Positions 24,391 to 33,521 of a DNA stretch of 64,000 bases are shown here, in pieces. The stretch spans positions 1,116,001-1,180,000 of the forward strand of contig NZ_JQCR01000003.1 in the NCBI RefSeq assembly GCF_000757885.1, read 5' to 3'. The DNA comes from Paenibacillus wynnii. Lineage in GTDB: Bacteria > Bacillota > Bacilli > Paenibacillales > Paenibacillaceae. Made by a program: the position numbers and the translations under genes. Every line of letters starts with the position of its first letter. Position 1 is the stretch's first letter. The notes under the pieces are model-generated. The model had not been told where the DNA came from. It searched no databases and worked only from the letters and a program-made list of their open reading frames with translations.

Positions 24391-27372
24391 TTATCCCCTT
24401 TTCAACTTATATGTGCTTTGGTTATGAATGGTTTCAAGATGATGATTCATGATCTCCAATACATCAGGGTGTATGACAGGTTCACCCGATTGAACAACAT
24501 TTGAATCTTCTTCCATCCAATATTCACGGCGATTGAAGACATATGAAGGCAGCTTAGCTAATTCAGGTTGAAGCGGTGTATAATAACCGTTCCAATCTAT
24601 TGCTAATCCCCGATCTGCCAACATTGTAAGGCTCTGATGGATGACTCCCCAATCGTCCCCTTCTCTATCCAAGCTCGATCCCCAAACAAGGTCGCCCTTT
24701 ACATGACGCCGGGCCATCTTAATCAGACCGCCCGGGCCGATTTCAATAACTGCGACCTTCTCTTCTCTGAAGAAGCATATACAATCATGAAACCGAACCG
24801 TTCCTCGCAGGTGATCCCTTAAGTATTCAGGGGATATCTCATGACATGGCTGACCGTTCAGATTAGAAATTAAGGGTATATGTCCCGAACGATATTGTAC
24901 CTCTTTGGCCGTTTGTTGGAATTCCTCCAGAATAGGGTCCATTAGGCTGGAGTGAAATGCATTGGATACGGTCAGCTTTTTAAAAGGAACACTCTGAGCC
25001 TTCAGCAGTTCTCCAAATGAATCTATCTCCTCGGTTGTTCCTGAAATAACCGTCTGATTCGGCGCATTAACTGCTGCTACGGATAACGAAAATCCTTTTT
25101 CCGAAATTAATGATCGAATGTTTTGTTCCGAACTTTGAACGGTTGCCATCTCCCCCAATACAGGAGTAGAACCCATTAACTTACCGCGAATGCGCACAAG
25201 CTTTACAGCATCCTCAAGCTCTATCATTCCAGCCTGACAGGCGGCCGCGTATTCACCGATACTATGACCCATTACATAATCGGGGAAAATCCCAAAGCTG
25301 TTCCACAACCGAGTAAGTGCGTATTGAATTAGAAACAGTGAGATTTGCGTATACTCCGTCTGATGGATTTTCTCATTCAGGGTTGTATCTCCGCCAAATA
25401 GAATTTGAAGAACCTCATCTGAAGTTTCTTGATCAAGAGCACTTAATCCGCTGGATAAAGCTTGCTGGAATACAGGAGAACTTTGAAACAATTCTCGGGC
25501 CATTTGTGGATACTGGGAACCTTGCCCCCCATAGACAAAAGCTATTTTACCTGGGATTCTACTGATGGCCTTACCTTCTGCTGCTCTTAGTTGAGTAAGG
25601 AGCTCTTCGCTTGTCCGTCCGGCAACAGTTACTCTATAGGGGAACAAGTCCCTCTTGCAGTGTGCGGAATAGCAGAGATTAATAAGATTAAGATTGGTGG
25701 AATTTGACTCTAGAAACTGGGCATAGGACTCCTGCATTTCACGAAGCGATGCCTCGCTTTTGGCTGAAATGGTTAATAAATGTCCATTGTACCTGTAAGG
25801 CCGCGCCCCTAACCTTTTGGGCATACGATAAGACTGTAGGATTACATGAGCATTTGTTCCCCCGAAACCGAAAGAGCTGATTCCTGCATTCTTCGTCTTG
25901 TCTTTCCATTCGATTGGCTTTGTTGGAATTGTTAGTGCTGTTCCTTCTAATGAGATGTGTTCATTTATCGTCTGTAAATCCGGATGTGGAGCAATGATTT
26001 GGTGACGGAACATCAGGCAGACCTTAATCAATCCTGCGATTCCGGCTGCAGCCTCAAGATGTCCAATGTTGGTTTTTACAGCACCTAGATGGCAGTTCCC
26101 TATATTTTTGTGTGCAAATACTTCCTTTAATGCATTTACTTCAATAGGGTCGCCCAGTTTCGTTCCTGTCCCATGCGTCTCGATATACCCAATCTCGTTA
26201 ACACCAAGACCCGCTTGAGAAATAGCCCGTTCAACAACCTTCTGCTGGGAGGTGCCCCGAGGTGCGGTTAATCCATTGCTGCGGCCGTCTTGGTTCACTG
26301 CGGAGCCTTTGATCAGCGCGTATATTCGGTCACCCTTCGCCACGGCCTCACTGAGTTTACGCAGTACAACCATGCCACAGCCTTCTCCCCGCACATAACC
26401 GTCAGCACGCTTATCAAAGGTATGACATCGTCCGCTCTCCGACATCATCCGTGCCTTTGAGAAATTAACATATAAGCCCGGGTGCAGGATAAGATTCACT
26501 CCCCCAACCAAAGCCATGCTGCTCTCCCCCTCTTTCAAGCTGCGGCAAGCCTGGTGTAGTGCTACTAGGGATGAGGAACATGCCGTATCCAGTGCAATAC
26601 TTGGACCCGTAAAGTTATAAAAGTAAGATAGCCTGTTGGCTGCTATGCTCGAAGCATTGCCGGTCCCATGATAAGCGGTAATCCGCGTAGGCTGATGCTG
26701 CAGCTTAGAGTAATCGTTAGTGCTGATGCCCACGAATACACCGACATCACTATTTTCAAGCTCGGAAGGTCTTATTCCCGCATCTTCAAAAGCCAGCCAG
26801 CTTTGCTCCATCAGCATTCGCTGCTGCGGGTCCATAACCTCGGCTTCCAGCGGTGAAATCCCGAAGCACCCCGCATCAAACTGACGAATCCGCTCCAAAA
26901 AACCGCCCCAACGGGTATACATCTTCCCTTTGTCCTCAAGATTATCACTGTAATATTCTGCAAGATCCCAACGGGATGATGGAATCTCGGAGATTGACTG
27001 CTTACCTTCTAGTAGATTGTTCCAGAATTCCTCCGGTGACTCTGCACCGGGAAAGCGGCAGGAGAGTCCTACTATAGCAATATCCTCCGCTTCCTCCGAA
27101 TGGCTAATCTGTACTGGAAGTATGCGTTCAGATGATGATGCTCCATCATGTAAATAACGTGCCAACTGCTCAATCGTCGGATAATCGTAAAACATCGTAG
27201 GGGAGCAGACAACATGCAGCTTCTCCTCGATTTGGCCTGTAACCATTACTGCTTTCACTGAATCGAGACCTAGGTGTAGGAAAGGTTCATCTATTTGGAC
27301 GATATCCTTAGATACATCAGTAGCCTCCGCAATTTGCTCGACCAACCAATTCCTTATTTCTACTAAGTTCAT
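24391..27372 (-). CDS. Type I polyketide synthase module: ACP-KS-AT
   Basis: 993 residues. An N-terminal carrier domain (about 5-78, Ser in LHLGLDSVKAVMV) is followed by a ketosynthase (about 95-515) with active-site ALDTACSSSLVAL, ETHGTGTKLGDP and TNIGHLEAAAGI. An acyltransferase (about 610-900) has YVMGHSIGEYAAAC and SNAFHSSLMD; the AFH pattern predicts malonyl-CoA. The usual post-AT linker (PSYVFNRREYWME) and a C-terminal helix (LEIMNHHLETIHNQS) end the protein. There is no ketoreductase, dehydratase or thioesterase, so it should add one C2 unit and leave a beta-keto chain. It overlaps the ligase gene by 4 bp and lies 6 bp before the oxoamine-synthase gene. Confidence 0.95.
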   Translation of the reverse strand: MNLVEIRNWLVEQIAEATDVSKDIVQIDEPFLHLGLDSVKAVMVTGQIEEKLHVVCSPTMFYDYPTIEQLARYLHDGASSSERILPVQISHSEEAEDIAIVGLSCRFPGAESPEEFWNNLLEGKQSISEIPSSRWDLAEYYSDNLEDKGKMYTRWGGFLERIRQFDAGCFGISPLEAEVMDPQQRMLMEQSWLAFEDAGIRPSELENSDVGVFVGISTNDYSKLQHQPTRITAYHGTGNASSIAANRLSYFYNFTGPSIALDTACSSSLVALHQACRSLKEGESSMALVGGVNLILHPGLYVNFSKARMMSESGRCHTFDKRADGYVRGEGCGMVVLRKLSEAVAKGDRIYALIKGSAVNQDGRSNGLTAPRGTSQQKVVERAISQAGLGVNEIGYIETHGTGTKLGDPIEVNALKEVFAHKNIGNCHLGAVKTNIGHLEAAAGIAGLIKVCLMFRHQIIAPHPDLQTINEHISLEGTALTIPTKPIEWKDKTKNAGISSFGFGGTNAHVILQSYRMPKRLGARPYRYNGHLLTISAKSEASLREMQESYAQFLESNSTNLNLINLCYSAHCKRDLFPYRVTVAGRTSEELLTQLRAAEGKAISRIPGKIAFVYGGQGSQYPQMARELFQSSPVFQQALSSGLSALDQETSDEVLQILFGGDTTLNEKIHQTEYTQISLFLIQYALTRLWNSFGIFPDYVMGHSIGEYAAACQAGMIELEDAVKLVRIRGKLMGSTPVLGEMATVQSSEQNIRSLISEKGFSLSVAAVNAPNQTVISGTTEEIDSFGELLKAQSVPFKKLTVSNAFHSSLMDPILEEFQQTAKEVQYRSGHIPLISNLNGQPCHEISPEYLRDHLRGTVRFHDCICFFREEKVAVIEIGPGGLIKMARRHVKGDLVWGSSLDREGDDWGVIHQSLTMLADRGLAIDWNGYYTPLQPELAKLPSYVFNRREYWMEEDSNVVQSGEPVIHPDVLEIMNHHLETIHNQSTYKLKRG

Positions 27373-29090
27373 ACGATCTCTTCTCCTTGTGAATCAGTAA
27401 CCTCCAAGGCGGACAATTCCCCTGCGAGATACGCTAACTTGCAATCATAGTGCTTAACTTTACCGCTGACGGTCTTGGCCAGTGAATTAGAAGCAACCAA
27501 AACTACATCAAATGGAGAAAAGCCGTAATTACCGGCCAAGCCTTGGCGAATATTCCGAATCATAGACTCACGCTCACTGCTTGTAAGCTCTCCATCCATC
27601 TCCTGAAGAACTATCACACGCTCCTCATCCTCGGACTCCATCGAAAATACTGCACCCGCCAGAAAACCGGAATGAAAACTTTGAATATAAGCTTCCAGGT
27701 CGTTTGCATAGAAGTTTTTACCGCGTATAATCAATAAGTTCTTAATTCTACCTACAAGATATAAATACCCGTCACGTAAAAATCCGGTATCTCCTGTACG
27801 CATGTAGCCGCCGTCTCCATTAGCCAAAGTATGTTCAAAAGTTTCGTCCGTACGGAGCTTATCATTTAAATAACCTTTGGCTATGGATCGGCTGCGCAGC
27901 CAAATTTCACCTATAGCATTCTCCGGGAGTTCGGTCAGTGTACCCGTATCGACTACCACGATATCCTGATCGGAGACAGGACTTCCGCAGCTGACTAATG
28001 TACGCGATTCCGGTGACTCCATGACCTCAGTTACTAGATTTTGTTCCAGATGGGCTGGATCACAATGCAGAATAACAGGATCACATCCCCGCACTCCACC
28101 GGATACGATTAAAGTGGATTCTGCCAATCCGTAGCAAGGATAGAAAGTACTCCGCTGAAACCCATAGGGAGCATACTTACGCACAAATCCTTCTACCGTT
28201 CGACTGCGTACAGACTCTCCACCGCAAAATGCAATCTCCCAGCTGCTTAAGTCTATTTTTGCACAATCTTCAGGTTTAACATGTGCCAGACACAGATCAA
28301 AGGCAAAGTTAGGCGCTCCGCTGACTGTGGCCTTTTTCTCAGTAATCATTTCAAGCCATAAGGCTGGTCTGCGCAGGATTTCCTGCGGACTAACCAGATG
28401 AACAGGGAAACCCGCATACAGAGGGGCAAGAACACCGCCTATAAGTCCTAAATTATGATAGAGGGGAAGCCAAATGACTGCTTCATCCTGTGCCGATAAG
28501 GCAAATTTACGGCTGACATTCTCCACATTATGAAGCAGGTTATCATGAGTTAAAATGACGCCCTTAGACTGTGAAGTTGTACCTGAAGTAAACTGGATAA
28601 AGGCTGCTGCATGCTTATCCGCTTCCTGGCTGATATAAGGAATCTCGTTCAATTCATCTACAGTGACCCAGTGCAGTAAAGACAGATCATCTTCTTCATC
28701 TAATAGAGTAGTAATATAATCCAGTACTTTTCGGGAGGTTAGGATAACCTGAGCTCCTGTAACTCTGACCGCATGCTGAGGCCTGGCGAGACTTTCGGAC
28801 GGTTTGGGTATTTCTAAAGGAACAACTACAGTACGGCTGTAGAGGCATGCAAAGAAAGAAACGATGAACTCCAGCCCAGAAGCGTGAAGCAAGGCCACCC
28901 GATCGCCGGGTTTAGTTATCATCATAATAGAAGCGGCTATCATCTTTGAACGAACTGCAAGCTCTCTGTAAGTCAATTGGGACACGTTGTCCCCATCCTT
29001 AAAAGTAAAGGCAATTCGGTCGGGGGTTGATTGACTCCTCTCATTTAACAAATCCACTACGGTTTTCAGTTCATGAATAATGCTGCTCAC
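27369..29090 (-). CDS. Fatty acyl-AMP ligase (FAAL-type adenylating enzyme)
   Basis: 573 residues, the length of FAALs. Adenylation motifs are present: FIQFTSGTTSQSKGV (A3), WLPLYHNLGLIGG (FAAL/ACS-type, usually YHDMGLIG), CYGLAESTL (A5), MRTGDTGFLRDG (A7), GRIKNLLIIRGKN (A8) and the terminal Lys region AKTVSGKVKHYDC. FAALs activate a free fatty acid as acyl-AMP and load it on a carrier protein, here most simply the N-terminal ACP of the next gene product. The start is GTG at 29090 with AAAGGAG 6 bases upstream. It is first in the operon and sets the starter unit of the pathway. Confidence 0.94.
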   Translation of the reverse strand: MSSIIHELKTVVDLLNERSQSTPDRIAFTFKDGDNVSQLTYRELAVRSKMIAASIMMITKPGDRVALLHASGLEFIVSFFACLYSRTVVVPLEIPKPSESLARPQHAVRVTGAQVILTSRKVLDYITTLLDEEDDLSLLHWVTVDELNEIPYISQEADKHAAAFIQFTSGTTSQSKGVILTHDNLLHNVENVSRKFALSAQDEAVIWLPLYHNLGLIGGVLAPLYAGFPVHLVSPQEILRRPALWLEMITEKKATVSGAPNFAFDLCLAHVKPEDCAKIDLSSWEIAFCGGESVRSRTVEGFVRKYAPYGFQRSTFYPCYGLAESTLIVSGGVRGCDPVILHCDPAHLEQNLVTEVMESPESRTLVSCGSPVSDQDIVVVDTGTLTELPENAIGEIWLRSRSIAKGYLNDKLRTDETFEHTLANGDGGYMRTGDTGFLRDGYLYLVGRIKNLLIIRGKNFYANDLEAYIQSFHSGFLAGAVFSMESEDEERVIVLQEMDGELTSSERESMIRNIRQGLAGNYGFSPFDVVLVASNSLAKTVSGKVKHYDCKLAYLAGELSALEVTDSQGEEIV

Positions 29091-29383
29091 ACAAACTCTC
29101 CTTTGGGGCCCACTTGGACCGTTGGACTGTTAAAAATGGGCAACACAAAACCGCAAAACATTAAATATCCCTCGTTTATTGCAGAGCGGGGAATAAGTAA
29201 ATATTTCACTATTAAAGGAATATCACCTATTTTTAACTGCCTTTAGTATACAACTTGGCCTAAAGAGATTCACTGATAGATAATGTTGAACACTGTCGAA
29301 ATAATATATATATGTGAATATATGGTGAAATAATCCATTTTATTATACCAAGCTACATGTTCCCTTTAAATTCAAATATCCTC
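29091..29383. other. AT-rich leader upstream of the polyketide operon
   Basis: No gene. Read on the minus strand it would be a leader of about 245 nt between the candidate promoter at 29342-29370 and the ligase start, rich in A/T, with GTGAATATATGGTGAAAT near 29313. I see no recognised riboswitch in it. Confidence 0.5.
29342..29370 (-). promoter_or_regulatory. Candidate sigma-A promoter of the polyketide operon
   Basis: On the minus strand TTTAAA and TATAAT are separated by 17 bp, just after the terminator of the ROK gene. The -10 is perfect, the -35 weak, which would fit an activated or regulated promoter. Confidence 0.4.
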
Positions 29384-29411
29384 CAAAAAAAACAGGACTT
29401 CAGAGCCCTGT
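29384..29411 (-). terminator. Terminator of the ROK kinase gene
   Basis: ACAGGGCT and AGTCCTGT pair over 8 bp (one G-U) around the loop CTGA, followed on the minus strand by TTTTTTTT. Confidence 0.85.
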
Positions 29412-29464
29412 GAGAGAAACATAGGTTGTAATTTTATTTTGCTTAAATAGACGGATGAGGGTAT

Positions 29465-30436
29465 TTAATATCCAAGCATCTTACTATGAGCATATGAAGC
29501 CGCTCCAATGGTTCCAGCACGGTTACCTAACTCCGCTTGAACAATCCTGCAATTACTTCCGGAAAGCTTGAGGGCATGATTGCTTACGGTCTCGCGAACA
29601 GTATTCAACAATCTATCCCCCGCTGCGGCCATACCACCACCCACAATAATGAGCTCTGGGTTAAACATATTAATAACATTGGACAATCCGAAACCAAGTA
29701 GGCTACCTGTCTCGTGCATCACCTCAATAGCCAAGGGATCTTCAAGATCGTAAGCTTTGGAGATCATCACCGCTTGAATAGCTTCAGGATCATAATTAAC
29801 CCACTCTTGAATAAGGCTTGTTCCCCCATCCCGCAGCTTTTCTTTAAAAGTATTTACCATTCCAACCGCTGACACATACCTGCCCAAACAACCAGAACTA
29901 CCACATTTACAAGGTCGCCCATTTCTATACATGTTCATATGTCCGATTTCTCCAGCACTGTAGGATGTACCGTATACTACCTTTCCATCATTAACAATCC
30001 CGGAGCCTAGGCCTGTCCCAAGCGTGAGCAAAATGAGGTTGTTATAACCCCTACCAGCACCATGCAGCCATTCACCATACAAATTAACCCTCACATCATT
30101 ATCTATATAAACAGGAAAATCATAATATTCCTTCATCTCATTAATTATATGTACATGGTCCCAGTCCGAAAAGTTTGGAGAAAATATAGACAATCCCTCC
30201 ACAGGATCTAAAAGACCAGGTATGCCTATTCCCATGCCTTTGATCTGATCCAACGGTATACTCGTTTCTGTTATGAGTACACGAACGGCCTCACGTATGC
30301 GACCCAATACATGTGACGACCCTAGAGCCGCTTCGGTTGGAATCGAGATCTCATTTACTGCCCTTAGGTCTGAATGGTATATCCCTGCTTTTATATTGGT
30401 TCCTCCGAGATCAACACCTACTAAGTAAGGTTTCAT
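29465..30436 (-). CDS. ROK family sugar kinase (glucokinase-like)
   Basis: 323 residues. The ATP-binding DLGGTNIKAGIY is at the N terminus, the catalytic Asp region is in VYIDNDVRVNLYGEW, and TLGTGLGSGIV and SAGEIGHMNM follow. The zinc-binding segment PCKCGSSGCLGRYVS keeps His and three Cys, but has Gly where many kinases have Glu after the last Cys. Such proteins phosphorylate glucose or related hexoses at the expense of ATP. There is no N-terminal DNA-binding domain, so it is a kinase and not a NagC-type repressor. It stands alone with its own terminator. Confidence 0.9.
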   Translation of the reverse strand: MKPYLVGVDLGGTNIKAGIYHSDLRAVNEISIPTEAALGSSHVLGRIREAVRVLITETSIPLDQIKGMGIGIPGLLDPVEGLSIFSPNFSDWDHVHIINEMKEYYDFPVYIDNDVRVNLYGEWLHGAGRGYNNLILLTLGTGLGSGIVNDGKVVYGTSYSAGEIGHMNMYRNGRPCKCGSSGCLGRYVSAVGMVNTFKEKLRDGGTSLIQEWVNYDPEAIQAVMISKAYDLEDPLAIEVMHETGSLLGFGLSNVINMFNPELIIVGGGMAAAGDRLLNTVRETVSNHALKLSGSNCRIVQAELGNRAGTIGAASYAHSKMLGY

Positions 30437-30483
30437 ACTATTCTCCCTTCACTTTCAACACATTATCTTCCATTATGGAGAAC

Positions 30484-30609
30484 TCACAGTAAATATGATA
30501 CCTTAACCCTCATATTGCTGCTCTCAGTTACACCGTTTTCATTTACCAGCTCGACACGGTACTCATACGCCCCGATTGCCCGACCCGTGATGTTTGTAGA
30601 CGTTTTTTG
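30484..30609 (-). pseudogene. Remnant of the C terminus of an extracellular Ig/Fn-like domain protein
   Basis: On the minus strand an open run of about 42 codons ends in TGA and reads GAYEYRVELVNENGVTESSN then MRVKVSYLL. This is the last two strands of a bacterial Ig- or fibronectin-like domain of the kind that ends secreted glycosidases and chitinases. An in-frame stop lies just upstream and there is no start codon, so only the tail of a lost gene remains. Confidence 0.55.
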
Positions 30610-30670
30610 AGCGTTCGTTCATTTTAACCAAAAATCAGACTTTGAGGAAAAGCTTACAAACAAAAAAACA

Positions 30671-30695
30671 GTCCGAGAACAAATATGTTCCGAAC
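30671..30695 (-). terminator. Terminator of the ABC exporter operon
   Basis: GAACA-TATT-TGTTC with an outer stem (GTTCG/CGGAC, one bulge) is followed on the minus strand by TGTTTTTTTG. Confidence 0.75.
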
Positions 30696-30726
30696 CGTTT
30701 CTTATTATTTTAAAGAAAACCAAAGC

Positions 30727-31512
30727 TTATGAACCTGCACCTTTATACTTTTTAACTCCATAGTTCCACGCTACCAAACCGATTCCCGCAAAGATGGCTC
30801 CCATAACAGGGGTTAAGAGTGCAATCTTCATCATCTCTGTTCGTTGTAGAAATATAGCTGCGGGATACACGCCTACAAAAGCAAACGGCAAAATCCAAGT
30901 TAACAGCACCTGAATTGCCCGATTGTAGATCGTTACCGGATAACGGCCATAGTTCTGGATGTTATACATCAGCGGTATAATACCTGTCGGCGCATCCGAG
31001 TAAAATGACAACGATGTTAAGGCTGTATAGATGCCCGTATAGATCGCCACGGCGCTTAGTGACAGAATAATCAGTGCTGGTATAGTCCACCATTCGAACG
31101 GCAGTCCCAACTGTGTACCGCTGATCGCCATAATAATCAGTCCGATGATGGAACCAGATAAAGAAGGCGGATTTATATTCTCGAGAAATATTTGAAATAA
31201 GTTATGTGCGGGCCGTGTTAGTACTCGGTCCATTTCACCTTTGGTGATGTAGCGCTCACTGAAATTCCACATATTAACGAAGCAGCCAAACAGTCCGAAG
31301 GGAACCATGAAGAAGCCGTATACAAAAATGACTTCCCCTTGACTCCAACCTGCAAGACTGTTGGTATGCATGAAGATCACCAGAATAAAGATGAAATTGG
31401 TAGCTTGAAATAACAAATCAGATACGACCTCTACCCAGAAGTCTGCACGGTAGGTCAGCCGGGTTTTCATATAATTTTTCATATACTCGATAATTAGCCC
31501 CAAGTAATACAA
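30727..31512 (-). CDS. ABC-2 family transporter permease
   Basis: About 261 residues with six hydrophobic segments, for example LFQATNFIFILVIFM, EVIFVYGFFMVPFGLFG and ILPFAFVGVYPAAIFL. The pattern of KGEMDRVLTRPAHNLFQIF is typical of the ABC-2 permeases annotated as DUF990-like. The TTG at 31512 with GGGAGG upstream avoids overlap with the previous gene; the frame to 31557 lacks a ribosome binding site. It is third in an ATPase-permease-permease operon, an exporter of unknown cargo. Confidence 0.87.
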   Translation of the reverse strand: MYYLGLIIEYMKNYMKTRLTYRADFWVEVVSDLLFQATNFIFILVIFMHTNSLAGWSQGEVIFVYGFFMVPFGLFGCFVNMWNFSERYITKGEMDRVLTRPAHNLFQIFLENINPPSLSGSIIGLIIMAISGTQLGLPFEWWTIPALIILSLSAVAIYTGIYTALTSLSFYSDAPTGIIPLMYNIQNYGRYPVTIYNRAIQVLLTWILPFAFVGVYPAAIFLQRTEMMKIALLTPVMGAIFAGIGLVAWNYGVKKYKGAGS

Positions 31513-31519
31513 GTTTAGC

Positions 31520-32365
31520 TCATCCTCCCTGCACGAACAGCCGCTGCCGCGCTGCATGATATAACCAGACCATTGGAATCAGCAGTGCCAAAAACCAAAA
31601 GATCTGAATTCCAAGCACATTCCAAATCCCTACACCCTTCACTTGTCCCGTAAAAACAGACCCTGGGAGATAAGTAATAGCTTGGAAAGGAAGCAGCTTC
31701 AGAATGGAGGACAGCCAGCCTGGGAATAAAGTGATCGGAACGATTAATCCGGAGAACAAGTCGACGATTACACGCTTCATACGCATCATGCCTTCATTAT
31801 TCTCAACAAAGAATGCGGAGAGTCCTGTGATCACATTAATCTGTGTATTGATCAGAAAGCTGAAGAACAACATGACCAGAAAACCCGTCCAAGCCGCAGG
31901 ATCTGTCGGTAGTTGCACCGGAAATAACAGCATAGCAATGGTCATACCGGGTATCATGAACAGCATGAACCGGAACATCCCTTCTCCGAGCCCCTGCATC
32001 ATTTTGACCAGAACATAGTTATAAGGCCGAATGAATTGTATAGCGATGCTTCCATCCCGAATATCCGTAGATATTTCTCGATCCAAGTTATTAAAATAAA
32101 ATGCACGGGCCATCCATGATACGGCTAGGTATGATGTCATTTGTGTTAAAGTGAAGCCGCCTAGAGTAACACCTGCCGAACCGCCCTCCCCATAAATAGC
32201 CTTCCAAGTAAAATAGTTAACACCGATATTAAGAGAGTAAATTAGAATACCGGTATAATAGTTCACTCTATAAGCCAGCATGGTGAGGAATCGGATGCGT
32301 ATAAAATCAATATAAGCTCCTAAGAGAAGTTTGCGTCCACTTTTCTTGGTTTCGAGACTAGACAT
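31520..32365 (-). CDS. ABC-2 family transporter permease
   Basis: About 281 residues. It starts MSSLETKKSGRKLLLG at the ATG 32365, overlapping the ATPase stop by 8 bp. Six hydrophobic segments are visible, with the family's STDIRDGSIAIQFIRPYNYV loop and GLIVPITLFPGWLSSILKLL. It pairs with the permease that follows to form a heterodimeric membrane channel. The longer frame to 32452 lies inside the ATPase gene and is rejected. Confidence 0.88.
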   Translation of the reverse strand: MSSLETKKSGRKLLLGAYIDFIRIRFLTMLAYRVNYYTGILIYSLNIGVNYFTWKAIYGEGGSAGVTLGGFTLTQMTSYLAVSWMARAFYFNNLDREISTDIRDGSIAIQFIRPYNYVLVKMMQGLGEGMFRFMLFMIPGMTIAMLLFPVQLPTDPAAWTGFLVMLFFSFLINTQINVITGLSAFFVENNEGMMRMKRVIVDLFSGLIVPITLFPGWLSSILKLLPFQAITYLPGSVFTGQVKGVGIWNVLGIQIFWFLALLIPMVWLYHAARQRLFVQGG

Positions 32366-33410
32366 GGATAACCTCTTCCTCGTCCTTCCCATCTGCAGAG
32401 TCTTCCGGCTTTTCCGCGGAACCTGATTTGTAAATACTGCGCACGATGTCATCCGTATTGGTCTCGATGATTTTGATATCCGTTATATCTGCCTGTCCTA
32501 CAACACGTCCCAGCACATCCGATACATTCAGATCAAGCGGAATCCAGACCTTCGCGCCAAGATCATTCTCAGCGGACCAGGAAACAGGCATACCCTCTGT
32601 CCAATGTTCAAGCTGCTGGAGCTTCGTTGCTTTTCCGAATTGAAAAATGACTTCACGTCCGGTTCCCCAGCGCTGCTTAAGCTCATCCAGACCCCCGTCA
32701 TAAATAATACGTCCGTCATCCAACATAATAACCCGTGAACAAAGAGCTTCAATATCCTGTAAATCATGCGTTGTCAGCAAAATTGTCGTACCATGCTGGC
32801 GGTTCATATCCTTGAGAAACTCGCGGATTTCAGACTTCACCACAATGTCGAGACCAATGGTCGGCTCATCAAGAAACAGAATGGAAGGATTATGCAGTAA
32901 AGCAGCGACTAACTCACAACGCATCCGCTGTCCCAAGCTTAGCTTACGGACGGGACGATTGAGCAATTCCTGCAGTTCCAATCGTTCTACGAGTTCATCC
33001 AAACGTTTCTTAAAATCCTGTTCAGACACCCGGTAGACCTTACGTAACAGCTGGAAAGACTCAATAACACCGATATCCCACCATAACTGGCTGCGCTGCC
33101 CGAAGACCACTCCGATATTACGGACAAATTTCTCCCGCTCCAAATAGGGTACATAACCGCCAACGGTTAGACTGCCGGAGGTAGGTACCAGAATGCCTGT
33201 AAGCATTTTGATCGTCGTAGACTTACCGGCCCCGTTCTCCCCGATGTAACCACAGATTTCTCCCTCAGGAATATTGAAGGATATGTCTTTAACCGCTGTC
33301 ACTTCCTGAAATTCCCGTTTAAACAAATCAGCGAAGGCCCCTTTTAGACCCTCGCGGTTTTTCTGGACTTTGAATGTTTTTCTTAAGTCCTGCACTTGTA
33401 TCGCAGTCAT
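32358..33410 (-). CDS. ABC transporter ATP-binding protein
   Basis: About 350 residues. Walker A is in GYIGENGAGKSTTIKML, the signature in KLSLGQRMRCELV, Walker B in LFLDEPTIGLD and the switch His in LLTTHDLQDIE. The N-terminal extension (FADLFKREFQEVTAVKDISF) is characteristic of the ATPases that pair with DUF990-type permeases. The ATG at 33410 (MTAIQVQDL) with GAGG upstream is preferred over 33443. It energises the two permeases encoded downstream. Confidence 0.92.
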   Translation of the reverse strand: MTAIQVQDLRKTFKVQKNREGLKGAFADLFKREFQEVTAVKDISFNIPEGEICGYIGENGAGKSTTIKMLTGILVPTSGSLTVGGYVPYLEREKFVRNIGVVFGQRSQLWWDIGVIESFQLLRKVYRVSEQDFKKRLDELVERLELQELLNRPVRKLSLGQRMRCELVAALLHNPSILFLDEPTIGLDIVVKSEIREFLKDMNRQHGTTILLTTHDLQDIEALCSRVIMLDDGRIIYDGGLDELKQRWGTGREVIFQFGKATKLQQLEHWTEGMPVSWSAENDLGAKVWIPLDLNVSDVLGRVVGQADITDIKIIETNTDDIVRSIYKSGSAEKPEDSADGKDEEEVIHV

Positions 33411-33470
33411 AGTGTACCTCTCTAATCTAAGTATAGGGTTCAACTATCCATTATAATGTACATATAAAAA

Positions 33471-33505
33471 AATCACCACCCATTTTGATTTTCATGGTAG
33501 TGATT
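33471..33505 (-). terminator. Terminator of the GTP cyclohydrolase II gene
   Basis: AATCACTACC and GGTGGTGATT pair with one mismatch and are followed on the minus strand by TTTTTTTA. Confidence 0.8.
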
Positions 33506-33521
33506 CCGCTTTTTTTCTTAC

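Noticed and set aside
24391..27372. trans-AT or NRPS interpretation of the synthase
   Set aside because: A complete in-cis AT with GHSIGE is present, and there is no condensation domain.
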